Assembly: GCA_019448385.1 (NCBI GenBank)
Contig: JAGTXO010000018.1
Location: 124,001 to 188,000 of the forward strand
Length of the DNA: 64,000 nt
DNA from: Diacronema lutheri
Lineage: Eukaryota; Haptophyta; Pavlovophyceae; Pavlovales; Pavlovaceae
Direction: 5' to 3'
The notes beneath the pieces are model-generated. The model searched no databases, was not told the origin of the DNA, and was given only the letters and a program-made list of their open reading frames with translations. A program made the translations under genes and the position numbers. Positions 63,958-64,000 of this stretch are shown here, piece by piece (positions within the stretch are counted from its first letter, which is position 1; each line of letters begins with the position of its first letter).

Positions 63958-64000
63958 CTGGGATAAAATGCGGCGGGGGCGGCGCCATGGCGGTGGGGCG

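Noticed and set aside
1-64000. tRNA, rRNA, transposon or viral genes
   Set aside because: I looked for T-loop sequences, reverse transcriptase, integrase, transposase and capsid-like motifs and terminal repeats and found none I could support.

Overview
The window is a slice of a nuclear genome from a GC-rich (visibly about 70% GC) photosynthetic microbial eukaryote. Evidence: spliceosomal introns, a USP39-type splicing factor, a nucleoporin-like giant, a retinoblastoma-type protein, a four-domain voltage-gated Ca2+ channel, and plastid proteins (ferrochelatase with a C-terminal chlorophyll-binding-like helix, Psb32) that begin with secretory signal peptides, as expected for a complex red-lineage plastid. 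A haptophyte is my best guess; a pelagophyte or another stramenopile is not excluded. Nothing looks bacterial, viral or transposon-borne, and I saw no tRNA, rRNA or CRISPR array.

I model 21 genes, all assembled by hand from reading frames and splice phases. Left part (1-17,105): the 3' end of an unknown membrane protein (+), an uncharacterised NCQTF protein, a hemerythrin-like protein and a RING-CH/AlgH-like fusion (all -), a transmembrane/ubiquitin-like protein (+), a short retinoblastoma-like protein (+), a cysteine-free mitochondrial ferredoxin-like protein (-), a GDP-sugar transporter-like protein (+) and a RAP-domain organellar protein (-). Middle (17,226-43,291): an 11-kb Ca2+ channel gene whose last exons add Kelch and IQ motifs, a plastid-targeted WD40 protein, a small coiled-coil protein, USP39, ferrochelatase-CAB, a tail-anchored FKBP-TPR protein, a large Kelch protein and Psb32. 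Right part (43,514-64,000): a 4,459-residue Nup188/205-like protein, a BRCT protein, an FIH-type JmjC asparaginyl hydroxylase, and the 3' part of an OafA-type acyltransferase.

Genes are packed tightly: six divergent pairs have start codons 0-120 bp apart (one pair shares a single CATG), and convergent genes may end 48 bp apart. Space is instead spent on introns, many filled with tandem repeats (11-, 16-, 17-, 18-, 36- and 49-bp units), and on Gly/Ala/Asp-rich low-complexity insertions in proteins. Of 38 introns modelled, 25 begin GTGCG rather than GTRAG, and two in the channel gene begin GC. The absence of stop codons in GC-rich DNA creates very long spurious open frames on both strands; these were left out.
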